Below, piece by piece: positions 41,977-51,968 of a stretch of DNA of 64,000 nucleotides. The notes below the pieces were generated by a model that worked only from the letters and a program-made list of their open reading frames with translations, was not told where the DNA came from and did no database searches. The translations under genes and the position numbers were made by a program. Each line of letters starts with the position of its first letter. The stretch's first letter is position 1. This DNA comes from Pseudomonas pergaminensis. Its GTDB lineage: Bacteria > Pseudomonadota > Gammaproteobacteria > Pseudomonadales > Pseudomonadaceae. The DNA is taken from assembly GCF_024112395.2 (NCBI RefSeq), contig NZ_CP078013.2, positions 5,984,501 to 6,048,500 of the forward strand, read 5' to 3'.

Positions 41977-43245
41977 TTAAACGGCGATGCCCTTGCGGCA
42001 CTGCAGCTGTGCAGTGCGTACGCGGGAGAAGGCGCGGGCCAGGCGCAGGAGCATTTCGTCGATGTTGCTTTTGCTCACGGTCAGGGCCGGGGTGAAGCGC
42101 AGGCAGTCAGGTTGCGGGGCATTGATGATCAGGCCTTCGTGCAGGGCAGCTTTTACGACGGCTTGCGCCGAATCATCCGACAGCGTCAGGCCCCACATCA
42201 GGCCGTGACCGCGCAATTGACCGTGGTCGTAGCGGTAGGCCAAGCGGGCCAGGCCTTCGCCAAGGTAAAGGCCGGACTCACGCACTTGCTCCAGGAAGCC
42301 GTGCTCCAGCACGGTATCGAGCACGGCAACCCCGGCTGACGCCATCAGCGCATTGCCATGATGGGTGCCATCCAGTTCGCCCACTTCGAAACAGCAGGCC
42401 TTGCCGCGTGCCAGCAGCGCCGCCAGGGGCACGCCGCCGCCCAGGCCTTTGCCCAGGGTGATGATGTCAGCCCGTACGCCGTATTGCTGCTCGGCGAGCA
42501 GAGTGCCGCAGCGGCCAATACCAGTGTGCACTTCGTCGAGGATCAGCAGGATGCCCAATTCGCGACACAGGCGCTCGACCCCTTTGAGATAGTGCTCCGT
42601 CGCGGGGACCACGCCGGCCTCACCCTGGATCGGCTCAAGCATGATCGCAACGGTTTGCGCATCGACTGCCGCATGCAGCGCTGGCAGGTCATTGAAGGGC
42701 ACATGGCTGAAGCCCGGCAGGTGTGGTTCAAAACGATTGCCACGCTCACTCGCCGACGCCGACATCGCCGCAAAGCTGCGGCCGTGGCAACCACTGCTCG
42801 CGCTGATGATGCGGTAGGCGCCACCGCGATGCAGTTGCCCCCATTTGCGCGCCAGCTTGATCGCCGCTTCGCAGGCTTCCGCGCCGCTGTTGAGCAGGTA
42901 CGCCTGGTCGCAGCCGGTGCGGTGGCACAGGCGATCAACGAGGTTGAGTTGGGTGCGGTTATGCAGGCCGCTACCCGGATTGATCAGCGCCTGGGTCTGA
43001 TCGGCCAGGGCCTTGATCAACACCTGTGGGCTGTGGCCGAGGCTGTTGGCTGCGCCGCCCTGGCTGAAGTCCAGGTAAGCGCGGTCATCGCTGTCCCACA
43101 GCCAGGAGCCCTGGCCGCGCACAAACACTTGAGCCGGCCGCGCCACTGTGGGCATCAGCGATTCGCTGGAAGGACTGTCGCCTGGTGTATCGAGGATCAG
43201 GTCGTCGAGGCTCGGCGCGGGACGGCGCATATTGAACAGGTTCAC
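41977..43245 (-). CDS. Class III PLP-dependent aminotransferase (acetylornithine/ornithine type)
   Basis: A 422-residue fold-type I enzyme. It has the phosphate-binding NSGAEACEAAIKLAR (about 119-133), the CHGR segment, IMLEPIQGEAGVVPA, LDEVHTGIGRCG and the PLP lysine K266 (LGKGLGGG). The family transfers the terminal amino group of N-acetylornithine, GABA or similar. The main argD is usually elsewhere in pseudomonads, so this is probably a paralogue for a catabolic or specialised substrate. It is divergent from the LysR gene at 43455 with 209 bp between, suggesting local regulation. No bioA is near despite the biotin cluster. Confidence 0.88.
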   Translation of the reverse strand: MNLFNMRRPAPSLDDLILDTPGDSPSSESLMPTVARPAQVFVRGQGSWLWDSDDRAYLDFSQGGAANSLGHSPQVLIKALADQTQALINPGSGLHNRTQLNLVDRLCHRTGCDQAYLLNSGAEACEAAIKLARKWGQLHRGGAYRIISASSGCHGRSFAAMSASASERGNRFEPHLPGFSHVPFNDLPALHAAVDAQTVAIMLEPIQGEAGVVPATEHYLKGVERLCRELGILLILDEVHTGIGRCGTLLAEQQYGVRADIITLGKGLGGGVPLAALLARGKACCFEVGELDGTHHGNALMASAGVAVLDTVLEHGFLEQVRESGLYLGEGLARLAYRYDHGQLRGHGLMWGLTLSDDSAQAVVKAALHEGLIINAPQPDCLRFTPALTVSKSNIDEMLLRLARAFSRVRTAQLQCRKGIAV

Positions 43246-43454
43246 ACCTCACCCCCGCTGGCAACCGGACCTTGGTCGGTAGACACCCTGTGCCCTGGCC
43301 GGAAATTGTTTGCCTTGCCTATGTAAACGCTATCAACATAAACGCTGTTCATTGCCCGATCCGGCCCTGTAAGCCCTGCGAATAGGCGCTAGACTAGGCG
43401 TCTCGGGGGCCAACAGCCATTTCGTTTTTCCAGCTTTTTCGATAAGTAAGTCTT

Positions 43455-44354
43455 ATGGATTTCAAGCAACTGCGTTATTTCGTCGCGGTGTATGAGGAAG
43501 GCCACGTAGGCCGTGCCGCGGAGCGTCTGTCGATCTCCCAGCCGGCGCTGTCTCAGCAGATTCGCCAGTTGGAACAGAACCTGGACGTGAGCCTGTTCGA
43601 ACGCAGCAGCAAGCGCCTGCTCCCGACACTGGCGGCGCACACGCTATACAACCATGCCCTGCCGCTGATCGATGGTCTGCAGCAGGCGGTTGAAGCGCTG
43701 CGTAACTTCAAGGGCCAGGCGATGCGCACGTTGGCCATTGGCGTACTGCAAACCGTGCACACCAGCCTGGTCCCGCAGATGCTCGAACGCGTGCGCAAGG
43801 CTCAGCCGCACTTGGTGGTGCAGATCTACGAATTGACCGGGCTTGAGATCGAACGGCGGTTGCTGAACGGTTCGCTGGATATCGGCATCAGCTATTTGCC
43901 GCCACGCCAGCCGGGGCTGCATGGCGTGTTGCTGTATGAAGATGAGCTGAAAGTGGTCATCCCCGAGGACCACCCGTTGCGCGAATTCAAGAAAGTCTCG
44001 CTGAAGCAGGCGGCCGAGTTGCCCATGTTGCTGCTCGGGGAAGAGTTCCAGGTGCGACAGATCTGGCAGGGCCAACTGTCCAACCTCGGACGGCGCCCGC
44101 AAGTGCAGGCGGAGCTCAATACCATGGTGGGGATTCTCGACAGCTTGCCGCACACAAAACTGGCGACCGTGCTTCCGGGGCGCTCCCAAGACGAGCACAA
44201 CAGCCAGTTGCTGCTGTGGAAACCCTTGAGTGAACCCAGGGTGCCGTTGAAAGTGGGGTTGGTGTGCCGCGATGTGCAGCGCCAGCAGGCGACGGTGGCG
44301 CTGCTGCGCACTTTGCTGGAAGACGTGATGAATGCCCCGCAGGCGCCTGCCTGA
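43455..44354 (+). CDS. LysR family transcriptional regulator
   Basis: A 299-residue regulator with the N-terminal HTH FKQLRYFVAVYEEGHVGRAAERLSISQPALSQQIRQLE and an effector domain of the CynR/BenM-like group (about 90-295). It is divergently oriented from the class III aminotransferase, the usual layout of a LysR regulator and its target, so it is the likely regulator of that gene. A terminator follows. Confidence 0.92.
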   Translation: MDFKQLRYFVAVYEEGHVGRAAERLSISQPALSQQIRQLEQNLDVSLFERSSKRLLPTLAAHTLYNHALPLIDGLQQAVEALRNFKGQAMRTLAIGVLQTVHTSLVPQMLERVRKAQPHLVVQIYELTGLEIERRLLNGSLDIGISYLPPRQPGLHGVLLYEDELKVVIPEDHPLREFKKVSLKQAAELPMLLLGEEFQVRQIWQGQLSNLGRRPQVQAELNTMVGILDSLPHTKLATVLPGRSQDEHNSQLLLWKPLSEPRVPLKVGLVCRDVQRQQATVALLRTLLEDVMNAPQAPA

Positions 44355-44376
44355 CTTTTTCGCGGGCAAAAGAAAA

Positions 44377-44396
44377 CCCCGCCGAAGCGGGGCTTT
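44377..44396 (+). terminator. Terminator after the LysR gene
   Basis: CCCCGC (44377-44382), loop CGAA, GCGGGG (44387-44392), then CTTT. The upstream AAAA allows partial function in the opposite direction. Confidence 0.75.
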
Positions 44397-44580
44397 GCAG
44401 ACTGTTTCCCTGACATCCATTTCACTCCGCCTTCCTGGCAGAATCCTACGTGTCCGTGTTGTTGCTTTGCGCTTCCTGCGCGACGTCCATGTGAAGTAGA
44501 TTATCCGTGGATCCAATCTGGCGATAGAGGACGAATAGCAGCACGTCATGTAAGAGAATGCTTACACGCCCTCCAATCCC

Positions 44581-46359
44581 TTAAAACAGGGCTTCATCCA
44601 GCAAGAACAGCGATTCGCTACCGGATTTTACCGACGCACTCAGCGAGTGAATGCGTGGCAACAAGCGCGCAAAGTAGAAGCGCGCGGTGCCCAGCTTGCT
44701 GGCGTAGAAATCTTCTTCCGATTCCTTGCCCAGCGCGGCCTTGGCCATGCGTGCCCACATGTAGGCGTAGGCCATATAGCCAAAGGCGTGCAAGTACTCC
44801 ACCGACGCTGCGCCGATTTCGTTCGGGTTGGTCTTGGCGCGATCCAGCACCCAGGCGGTCAACTCATCCAGGTTATCCACGGCCGCGCTCAACGGCTTAG
44901 TGAATTCACCCAGCTCGGTACCCGCCGAGGCAATGAACGCGCGGATCTCATCGGCGAACAAGGTGTAGAACGCCCCGCCGCTGCCGACGATCTTGCGGCC
45001 CATCAGGTCCAAGGCCTGGATACCGTTGGTGCCTTCGTAGATCTGGGTGATGCGCACATCCCGCACCAGTTGCTCCTGGCCCCACTCGCGAATGTAACCG
45101 TGGCCACCAAACACTTGTTGACCGAGCACGGTGGTTTCCAGGCCCAGGTCGCTCAAGAACGCCTTGGCCACCGGGGTCAATAACGCAACCAGGTTATCGG
45201 CGCGCTCACGGGCTGCGGCATCATCGCTGAACTTGGCGATGTCCAGTTGCGTCGCCACATAGGTGGAGAACGCACGGCCACCTTCGTTCGCGGCCTTCAT
45301 GGTCAGCAACATGCGGCGCACGTCCGGGTGCACGATGATCGGGTCGGCCACTTTGTCTTTATGCTGTGCGCCGGTCGGTGCACGGCTTTGCACGCGGTCG
45401 CGCGCATATTCAATGGCGTTCTGGTAGGAACGCTCGCCGGACGCCAGGCCCTGAATGCCCACACCCAGACGCTCGTAGTTCATCATGGTGAACATCGCCG
45501 CCAAGCCACGGTTCGGCTCACCCACCAGGTAGCCCACGGCTTCATCGAAGTTCATCACGCAGGTCGCCGACGCCTGGATCCCCATCTTGTGCTCAATGGA
45601 ACCGCAGCTCACGGTGTTGCGTGCGCCCAGGCTACCGTCGGCATTGACCATGAATTTCGGCACCAGGAACAGCGAGATACCCTTTGGACCGGCCGGTGCG
45701 TCCGGCAGCTTGGCCAGCACCAGGTGGATAATGTTGTCGGTGAGGTCGTGTTCACCCCCGGTGATAAAGATTTTGGTACCGCTGACTTTGTAGGAACCGT
45801 CCGCCTGCGGCTCGGCCTTGGTGCGGATAATCCCCAAGTCAGTACCGGCGTGGGCTTCGGTCAGGCACATGGAGCCGGCCCATTCACCGGAATACATCTT
45901 CGGCAAATAAGCGGCTTTCAGTTCTTCGCTGGCGTGGGTGTTGATCGATACGCAGGCGCCGGAGGTCAGCATCGGGTACAAACCGAACGCCAGGCTCGAC
46001 GAGTTGATCATCTCTTCAACCTGGGCCGACACCGCCTTGGGCATACCCATGCCGCCGAACATCGGGTCACCACCTACCCCAACCCAGCCGCCTTCGGCAT
46101 AGGTTTTGTAGGCCTGTGGAAAACCGTCCGGGGTGAACACCGCCGTGTTGTCCCAGCGGCAACCTTGTTCATCGCCGCCGCGGCTGAGCGGGGCGATGGA
46201 CTTGGCGGTGACCTTGCCGGCTTCTTCGAGGATGGCCTCTACGGTTTCGGCGTCAACGGTGTCTGCCAATGCCGGCAATTGGGCCCAAGTGGTGGCGACC
46301 TCAAAGACTTCGTTGAGGACGAAGCGCATATCACGCAGCGGCGCTTTGTAATCAGCCAT
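44581..46359 (-). CDS. Acyl-CoA dehydrogenase, large C-terminal-domain type (copy 1)
   Basis: A 592-residue FAD enzyme that oxidises acyl-CoA to trans-2-enoyl-CoA. It begins [12 protein letters not shown], a start shared by all three copies here. It shows [38 protein letters not shown] and the late segment IYEGTNGIQALDLMGRK. Extra residues beyond the classical 400 form the AcylCoA_dehyd_C-type domain seen in DmdC-like enzymes. P. aeruginosa homologues in this locus (FadE1/FadE2, as I recall) handle long- and medium-chain substrates. It lies 122 bp downstream of copy 2. Confidence 0.93.
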   Translation of the reverse strand: MADYKAPLRDMRFVLNEVFEVATTWAQLPALADTVDAETVEAILEEAGKVTAKSIAPLSRGGDEQGCRWDNTAVFTPDGFPQAYKTYAEGGWVGVGGDPMFGGMGMPKAVSAQVEEMINSSSLAFGLYPMLTSGACVSINTHASEELKAAYLPKMYSGEWAGSMCLTEAHAGTDLGIIRTKAEPQADGSYKVSGTKIFITGGEHDLTDNIIHLVLAKLPDAPAGPKGISLFLVPKFMVNADGSLGARNTVSCGSIEHKMGIQASATCVMNFDEAVGYLVGEPNRGLAAMFTMMNYERLGVGIQGLASGERSYQNAIEYARDRVQSRAPTGAQHKDKVADPIIVHPDVRRMLLTMKAANEGGRAFSTYVATQLDIAKFSDDAAARERADNLVALLTPVAKAFLSDLGLETTVLGQQVFGGHGYIREWGQEQLVRDVRITQIYEGTNGIQALDLMGRKIVGSGGAFYTLFADEIRAFIASAGTELGEFTKPLSAAVDNLDELTAWVLDRAKTNPNEIGAASVEYLHAFGYMAYAYMWARMAKAALGKESEEDFYASKLGTARFYFARLLPRIHSLSASVKSGSESLFLLDEALF

Positions 46360-46481
46360 GGCAAACCTCGTGAGAACATGAAAAGTGATTCGGTAGGATC
46401 GGTTTTACAGGCCCCGAGTGTACCCGAACAACTTTTCAGACACATAGGGTCTACTTGTGACTGATAGGTATTTTTAAGTCA

Positions 46482-48251
46482 TCACAGCGCAAATGCCTCC
46501 GCAGGCAGACTCATCAGGCATTCGCTGCCCGCTTCCACAGCCGCGCGGTGGGTGGCGGTGCGCGGCAGCAGCCGCTTGAAGTAGAAGTCGCACGTGGCCA
46601 GCTTGGCCTTGGCAAAGTCGGTGTCATCGTGGGCCAAGGCCGCAATAGCCATGCGCAACCACAGGTAGGCGAGAATGACGTAGCCGCTGTACATCAGGTA
46701 ATCCACGGCCGCCGCGCCCACTTCATCAGGGTTCTTCATCGCGGCCATGCCGACTTTGGTGGTCAGTTCGCCCCACTCCCCGTTCAGTTGGTTGAGTTGC
46801 GCCACATAGCCCTTGAGCTGCGGGTGCTCGGCATTCGCCCCACAGAACTTATGCACAATCTTGGTAAAACCACGCAGCAGCTTGCCCTGGCTGCCCAGCA
46901 CCTTGCGCCCCAGCAGGTCGAGGGCCTGGATGCCATTGGTGCCCTCGTAGATCGGCGCAATCCGCGCATCGCGTGCCAGTTGTTCCATGCCCCATTCACG
47001 GATGTAACCGTGGCCGCCGAAAACCTGCATGCCGTGGTTGGTCACCTCCAGCCCGGTGTCGGTCATGAAGGCTTTGCAAATAGGTGTGAGAAACGCCAAC
47101 AGGTCCTCGGCGTCCTGGCGCTGGGTGGCGTCGCTGCTCAGGTGCGCCGTGTCGAGCAATTGTGCGGTGAAGTAGGTCAGTGCGCGGTTGCCTTCGTTAA
47201 AGGCCTTCATGGTCAGCAGCATGCGGCGCACATCAGGGTGCACAATGATCGGGTCGGCGGCTTTTTCCGGGGCCTTGGCGCCGGTCAGCGAGCGCATCTG
47301 CAGGCGGTCGTTGGCGTATTTGATCGCCCCCTGGAAGCTCGCCTCGCCATTGCACAAGCCCTGCATGCCAGTGCCCAGGCGGGCATGGTTCATCATGGTG
47401 AACATGCAGTTGAGGCCCTTGTTCGCCTCGCCGATCAGGAAGCCCTTGGCGCCATCAAAGTTGAGCACGCAGGTCGCCGACCCCTTGATGCCCATCTTGT
47501 GTTCGATAGAACCGCAGTGCACCGCGTTGCGCGCGCCGGTATCGGCATGGAACTTGGGCACGATAAACAGTGAGATCCCCTTGGTGCCCGCCGGCGCATC
47601 CGGCAGCTTGGCCAGTACCAGGTGGATGATATTGGCGCTCATGTCGTGTTCGCCGGCGGAGATGAAGATCTTGCTGCCGGTGACCGCGTAGCTGCCGTCC
47701 GCCTGGGGCACGGCGCGGGTCTTGATCAGGCCCAGGTCGGTGCCGCAGTGGGCTTCGGTGAGGCACATGGTGCCGGTCCATTCGCCGGCGGTGAGTTTGG
47801 TGAGGAACGTGTCTTTCTGCTCGGCGGTGCCATGGGCATGGATCGCCGACATCGCCCCGTGGGTCAGCCCTGGGTACATGCCCCAAGAGGTGTTGCTGGA
47901 GCCGATCATCTCGCTGAGTACCAGGCCCAATGACTGCGGCAAGCCCTGGCCACCGTAGGCCGGGTCCGCCGCCACGCCGTGCCAGCCGCCTTCCACGTAC
48001 TGGGCGAAGGCTTCCTTGAAGCCTTTGGGTGTGGTGACGACGCCATTGTCGAAATGGCAGCCTTCTTCATCGCCACTGCGGTTGAGCGGTGCGAGCACGT
48101 TCTCGCAGAATTTCGCACCTTCTTCGAGGATCGCGCCGACCATGTCCGGGCTGGCATCGGTCGCGCCCAATGCGGCGTAGTGGCCGTGGAAATCAAACAC
48201 GTTGTCGATCAGAAAGCGCATGTCGCGAAGGGGAGCTTTGTACTCAGGCAT
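46482..48251 (-). CDS. Acyl-CoA dehydrogenase, large C-terminal-domain type (copy 2)
   Basis: A 589-residue paralogue of the flanking dehydrogenases: [39 protein letters not shown] and [17 protein letters not shown] are visible. ATG 48251 is preferred because GGAGA precedes it and the sequence aligns with the starts of the other copies; an ATG 19 codons upstream is in frame but unlikely. It is 122 bp upstream of copy 1 and downstream of a diguanylate cyclase in the same orientation. Confidence 0.93.
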   Translation of the reverse strand: MPEYKAPLRDMRFLIDNVFDFHGHYAALGATDASPDMVGAILEEGAKFCENVLAPLNRSGDEEGCHFDNGVVTTPKGFKEAFAQYVEGGWHGVAADPAYGGQGLPQSLGLVLSEMIGSSNTSWGMYPGLTHGAMSAIHAHGTAEQKDTFLTKLTAGEWTGTMCLTEAHCGTDLGLIKTRAVPQADGSYAVTGSKIFISAGEHDMSANIIHLVLAKLPDAPAGTKGISLFIVPKFHADTGARNAVHCGSIEHKMGIKGSATCVLNFDGAKGFLIGEANKGLNCMFTMMNHARLGTGMQGLCNGEASFQGAIKYANDRLQMRSLTGAKAPEKAADPIIVHPDVRRMLLTMKAFNEGNRALTYFTAQLLDTAHLSSDATQRQDAEDLLAFLTPICKAFMTDTGLEVTNHGMQVFGGHGYIREWGMEQLARDARIAPIYEGTNGIQALDLLGRKVLGSQGKLLRGFTKIVHKFCGANAEHPQLKGYVAQLNQLNGEWGELTTKVGMAAMKNPDEVGAAAVDYLMYSGYVILAYLWLRMAIAALAHDDTDFAKAKLATCDFYFKRLLPRTATHRAAVEAGSECLMSLPAEAFAL

Positions 48252-48341
48252 GGCAATGTCTCCGTCAGCAGATGGTTTCAACCTACTGCCAGCCACTGCC
48301 GCGAACAATCACTGTAGAACCGCTGAATACACCACCATCAC

Positions 48342-49631
48342 TCAACCGGCAGCGCTCTCCATGCGCACTGCGCCGCGCCGGGTTTGCCCGGCCGCCACCA
48401 CGCAGTTGCGCCCCGCGCCCTTGGCGGCGTACAGCGCCTGGTCGGCGGACTTGAGTACTTCCTCCGGCGTGCGCTGCTCGGCCTGGCGTTCGGCCACACC
48501 GATACTGATGGTCACCGACACACTGGAAGCGCCGCTGCCCGAACGACGCTGACGCCCCTGTTGATCGTCCTGGGGACGGTCCGAATTACGCAGCTTGATG
48601 TCGTAGTCGGCAATGATCTCGCGGATCTCTTCCAGGTGCGGCAAGCATTCCTCCACCGTCTTGCCGGCGAACACCACGGCGAACTCTTCACCGCCGTAGC
48701 GGTAGGCGCGCCCGCCGCCGTTGACCTTGGACAGCTTACTCGCCACCAGCCGCAGTACTTGGTCACCGACATCATGGCCATGGGTGTCGTTGAAGCGCTT
48801 GAAGTGGTCGACGTCGCTCATCGCCAGCACATAATTGCGCCCCAGGCGCTGCATGCGCTCGTTCAACGCGCGACGCCCCGGCAGGCCGGTCAGCTCATCG
48901 CGGAAGGCCATTTGATAAGCCTCATGGGCCACGCCGGCGGCGATCATCAACATCACCTGGCTGCACATGATGTTTAGGGTGAACGGCAAGATGAAGGTCT
49001 GCGGCAACATCCAGAATAGGCCCAGCAGGCCCACCAGTTGCGCCGCATGCAGCGGGCGCGGTTGGTACCAGTATTGCGCCGCCAGGGTCAGGAAGCCGAT
49101 CAGGAACATCGGGTAAGACAGTTGGATCAGGCTCATCCAACTGCCGTGCAGCGCCGGCCAGCGAATCTCCGCCAGCCAATTCAGCACCGCCTGGGGATAA
49201 CTCTGCTCCAGCGCCAAGGCCACGCTGCCGATCGCCAGCAACACCGCACCACGCGCGACGAAGTCACGAAACAGGTGGGTCTTCTCCTGCCACAGCGCGT
49301 AGATGCTGAACAGCAACGGCAGCAACAGGCAGCACAAGTGGAACACCACGGCCGCGTCTTCGCGCACACGTCCGTTGTCGCGGTAGAAGTCGGTCTGGGT
49401 ATCCAGCAGGAAGTAGGCGATGTACACGGTGATCATCAAGAACAGTTCACGCTGACGGCGGTACACCGCGCAGTACGAACCGCCGAGCAACAGCACCAGG
49501 GTCGGCAACACATTGAACAGCGAGGTGAAGAAGACGTTGAGGTCCTTGACGTACGCAGCCGAGAGCCCCGCCAGCAAGAGCAGCAACGAAGGAAGAAAGT
49601 GACTGAACCGTACAACGGACACGCGTGACAA
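48342..49631 (-). CDS. Membrane diguanylate cyclase (GGDEF)
   Basis: A 429-residue protein with six or so N-terminal membrane helices (about residues 8-225), similar to a 7TM-type input, and a C-terminal GGDEF domain. The active-site loop is YGGEEFAVVF and the preceding segment DVDHFKRFNDTHGHDVGDQVL is intact, so c-di-GMP synthesis is likely. TTG 49631 is chosen because GGAG sits 8 bases upstream and the next residues lead into the first helix; ATG 49706 is in frame. The gene separates acyl-CoA dehydrogenase copies 2 and 3, all on the same strand. Confidence 0.9.
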   Translation of the reverse strand: MSRVSVVRFSHFLPSLLLLLAGLSAAYVKDLNVFFTSLFNVLPTLVLLLGGSYCAVYRRQRELFLMITVYIAYFLLDTQTDFYRDNGRVREDAAVVFHLCCLLLPLLFSIYALWQEKTHLFRDFVARGAVLLAIGSVALALEQSYPQAVLNWLAEIRWPALHGSWMSLIQLSYPMFLIGFLTLAAQYWYQPRPLHAAQLVGLLGLFWMLPQTFILPFTLNIMCSQVMLMIAAGVAHEAYQMAFRDELTGLPGRRALNERMQRLGRNYVLAMSDVDHFKRFNDTHGHDVGDQVLRLVASKLSKVNGGGRAYRYGGEEFAVVFAGKTVEECLPHLEEIREIIADYDIKLRNSDRPQDDQQGRQRRSGSGASSVSVTISIGVAERQAEQRTPEEVLKSADQALYAAKGAGRNCVVAAGQTRRGAVRMESAAG

Positions 49632-49780
49632 GGGTAAAACTCCGACCCGCAAAAAATGATGGCACTGTGCCTTTATGCGAACAGTTAAGCACACCCTGCC
49701 GCACATGTATCACATTGCCATCACTGTAACGGCAGCCGGCGACAATCCCTGAGCGCTGTACTGCGGTTTTTTATCGCCCA

Positions 49781-49816
49781 CAAAAAAGCCGCCGCTCCCG
49801 TAAAGGAGCGGCGGCT
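49781..49816 (-). terminator. Terminator of acyl-CoA dehydrogenase copy 3
   Basis: On the minus strand a perfect 12-bp stem (plus-strand arms AGCCGCCGCTCC 49787-49798 and GGAGCGGCGGCT 49805-49816) is followed by a run of Ts. It lies about 20 bp past the stop codon. Confidence 0.92.
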
Positions 49817-49838
49817 CTGGAAGTGAACCCGGTGAGGC

Positions 49839-51644
49839 TTAGTAAGCCAGGCCGAAGTCTTCTTCTTTCATGTCCATCAGGTTGTTGGCGCCCGACAGCA
49901 TGGTGGCCACGTGAGTGCGGGTACGCGGCAGGATGCGCTGGAAGTAAAAGCGCGCGGTCTGCAGCTTGGCGGTGTAGAACGCCTCTTCGGTAGTGCCGGC
50001 CGCCAGTTTTTCGGCAGCCAGGCGCGCCATGTCGGCCCAGAAGTAAGCCAGGCACGCATAACCGGAGTACATCAGGTAGTCCACCGAGGCGGCACCCACT
50101 TCTTCGCGGTCTTTCATCGCGGCCATGCCGACCTTCATGGTCAACTCGCCCCACTCTTTGTTCAGTGCAGCCAGCGGTGCAACGAATTCTTTGACGGCTT
50201 CGTTGCCTTCGTTGGCCTGGCAGAACTTGTGCACGATCTTGGTGAAGCCCTTGAGCGCTTCGCCCTGGGTCATCAGCACTTTACGGCCCAGCAGGTCCAA
50301 GGCCTGGATGCCAGTGGTGCCTTCGTACAGCATCGAAATGCGGCTGTCGCGAACGTTCTGCTCCATGCCCCACTCGGCGATGAAACCGTGGCCGCCGTAG
50401 ATCTGCACGCCGTGGTTGGCCGATTCAAAACCAACTTCGGTCATGAACGCCTTGGCGATCGGAGTCATGAAGGCCAGCAGGCCGTCGGCCTGCTTCTTGG
50501 CCTCGTCGTCGGTGCCGTATTTGACGATGTCCACTTGCTTGGCGGTGAAGTACACCATCGCACGGTTGCCTTCGGCGAAGGCTTTCATGGTCAGCAGCAT
50601 GCGGCGCACATCGGGGTGCACGATGATCGGGTCAGCGGCTTTGTCCGGAGATTTCGGGCCGGTCAGGGAGCGCATTTGCAGGCGATCACGCGCGTATTTC
50701 AAGCCGCCCTGGAAGCCGATCTCGGCGTGGGACAGGCCCTGCAGCGCGGTGCCCAGGCGAGCGGTGTTCATAAAGGTGAACATGCAGTTCAGGCCTTTGT
50801 TCGCCGGGCCGATCAGGAAACCGGTGGCTGCGTCGAAGTTCATCACGCAGGTGGCGTTGCCGTGGATGCCCATCTTGTGTTCCAGGGAACCGCAGGACAC
50901 GGCGTTGCGCTCACCGATGGAGCCATCGGCGTTCGGCAGGAACTTCGGCACGATAAACAGCGAGATGCCTTTGGTGCCGGCCGGTGCATCCGGCAGGCGG
51001 GCCAATACGATGTGGACGATGTTATCGGCCATGTCGTGTTCACCGGCCGAGATGAAGATCTTGGTGCCGGAGACTTTGTAGGAACCATCAGCCTGAGGCT
51101 CGGCCTTGGTGCGCAGCATGCCCAGGTCGGTGCCGCAATGTGGCTCGGTCAGGCACATGGTGCCGGTCCATTCGCCCGACACCAGCTTGGTCAGGTAAGC
51201 CTCTTGCTGCTCGGGGGTGCCGTGCTCGGAGATGGTGTTCATCGCACCATGGGACAGGCCTGGGTACATGCCCCACGACCAGTTGGCGGCGCCAACCATT
51301 TCGCTTACCGCCAGGCCCAGGGATTCCGGCAGGCCTTGGCCACCGTGCTCCACGTCGTGGGCCAGGCTTGGCCAGCCGCCCTCGACGAATTGTTTGTAGG
51401 CTTCTTTGAAACCCGTAGGGGTCTTAACGCCTGACTCACTCCAGGTGCACCCTTCGATGTCGCCCACGCGGTTCAACGGTGCCAGTACTTGCTCACAGAA
51501 CTTGGCGCCTTCCTCAAGGATGGCGTCAACCATGTCCGGGGTAGCGTCCTGGCAAGCCGGCAGGCTCTGATAGTGCGCTTCATAGCCAAGCAGTTCGTCA
51601 CGAACGAAGCGAATATCACGCAAGGGGGCCTTGTAGTCAGGCAT
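49839..51644 (-). CDS. Acyl-CoA dehydrogenase, large C-terminal-domain type (copy 3)
   Basis: A 601-residue paralogue, starting [24 protein letters not shown]. Conserved parts include [53 protein letters not shown] and [20 protein letters not shown] 51644 matches the N termini of the other two; 31 more in-frame codons upstream look non-coding. It has its own strong terminator and a PsrA-like site about 75 bp upstream, so it is probably separately transcribed. Its place next to the small gene and bioD matches the PA0506 position as I recall it. Confidence 0.93.
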   Translation of the reverse strand: MPDYKAPLRDIRFVRDELLGYEAHYQSLPACQDATPDMVDAILEEGAKFCEQVLAPLNRVGDIEGCTWSESGVKTPTGFKEAYKQFVEGGWPSLAHDVEHGGQGLPESLGLAVSEMVGAANWSWGMYPGLSHGAMNTISEHGTPEQQEAYLTKLVSGEWTGTMCLTEPHCGTDLGMLRTKAEPQADGSYKVSGTKIFISAGEHDMADNIVHIVLARLPDAPAGTKGISLFIVPKFLPNADGSIGERNAVSCGSLEHKMGIHGNATCVMNFDAATGFLIGPANKGLNCMFTFMNTARLGTALQGLSHAEIGFQGGLKYARDRLQMRSLTGPKSPDKAADPIIVHPDVRRMLLTMKAFAEGNRAMVYFTAKQVDIVKYGTDDEAKKQADGLLAFMTPIAKAFMTEVGFESANHGVQIYGGHGFIAEWGMEQNVRDSRISMLYEGTTGIQALDLLGRKVLMTQGEALKGFTKIVHKFCQANEGNEAVKEFVAPLAALNKEWGELTMKVGMAAMKDREEVGAASVDYLMYSGYACLAYFWADMARLAAEKLAAGTTEEAFYTAKLQTARFYFQRILPRTRTHVATMLSGANNLMDMKEEDFGLAY

Positions 51645-51719
51645 AGCGATAAACCTCTGCTGATGTATCTGGAATGAACAACCGCGTGGAATTGTGCTGT
51701 GGCGGTCAAACAGGTGTTT

Positions 51720-51733
51720 GAAACATACGTTTA
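51720..51733. promoter_or_regulatory. PsrA-like operator upstream of an acyl-CoA dehydrogenase
   Basis: GAAAC-ATAC-GTTTA differs by one base from the reported PsrA pattern GAAAC-N2-4-GTTTC. It lies 76 bp before the dehydrogenase ATG on the minus strand. PsrA is the long-chain-fatty-acid-responsive repressor of Pseudomonas beta-oxidation genes. Confidence 0.45.
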
Positions 51734-51848
51734 CCACCTGGGGATGTCAAGCGTCGTCCGGGCGCCGTTTGTCATGACGTGAATCAATCGCGCAAGGGCA
51801 ACGCCTGCGGCGAGATGCCACACGAACGATCAGGAGAGAAACAGGACT

Positions 51849-51933
51849 GTTGGAGTTGGCTTGCCTGCGATACAGGCGCCGCGTTAAATCAGTGAAAACG
51901 ATTAGATGCTATCGCAGGCAAGCCAGCTCCCAC
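51849..51933. repeat. REPIN (GGCTTGCCTGCGAT type)
   Basis: TTGGCTTGCCTGCGAT and ATCGCAGGCAAGCCAGCTCC face each other about 40 bp apart, a third REP variant in this window. Confidence 0.8.
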
Positions 51934-51968
51934 TTAAAGCGAGAGCCGACTGGCATGTAGAGGGGGGG

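Larger units (their letters stand above)
51645..51968. other. 324-bp gap before acyl-CoA dehydrogenase copy 3
   Basis: No convincing gene. It contains the PsrA-like element at 51720 inside an outer CAGGTG/CACCTG inverted pair (51711-51740), then a REPIN at 51849-51933. The rest shows no pattern I can name. Confidence 0.6.
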
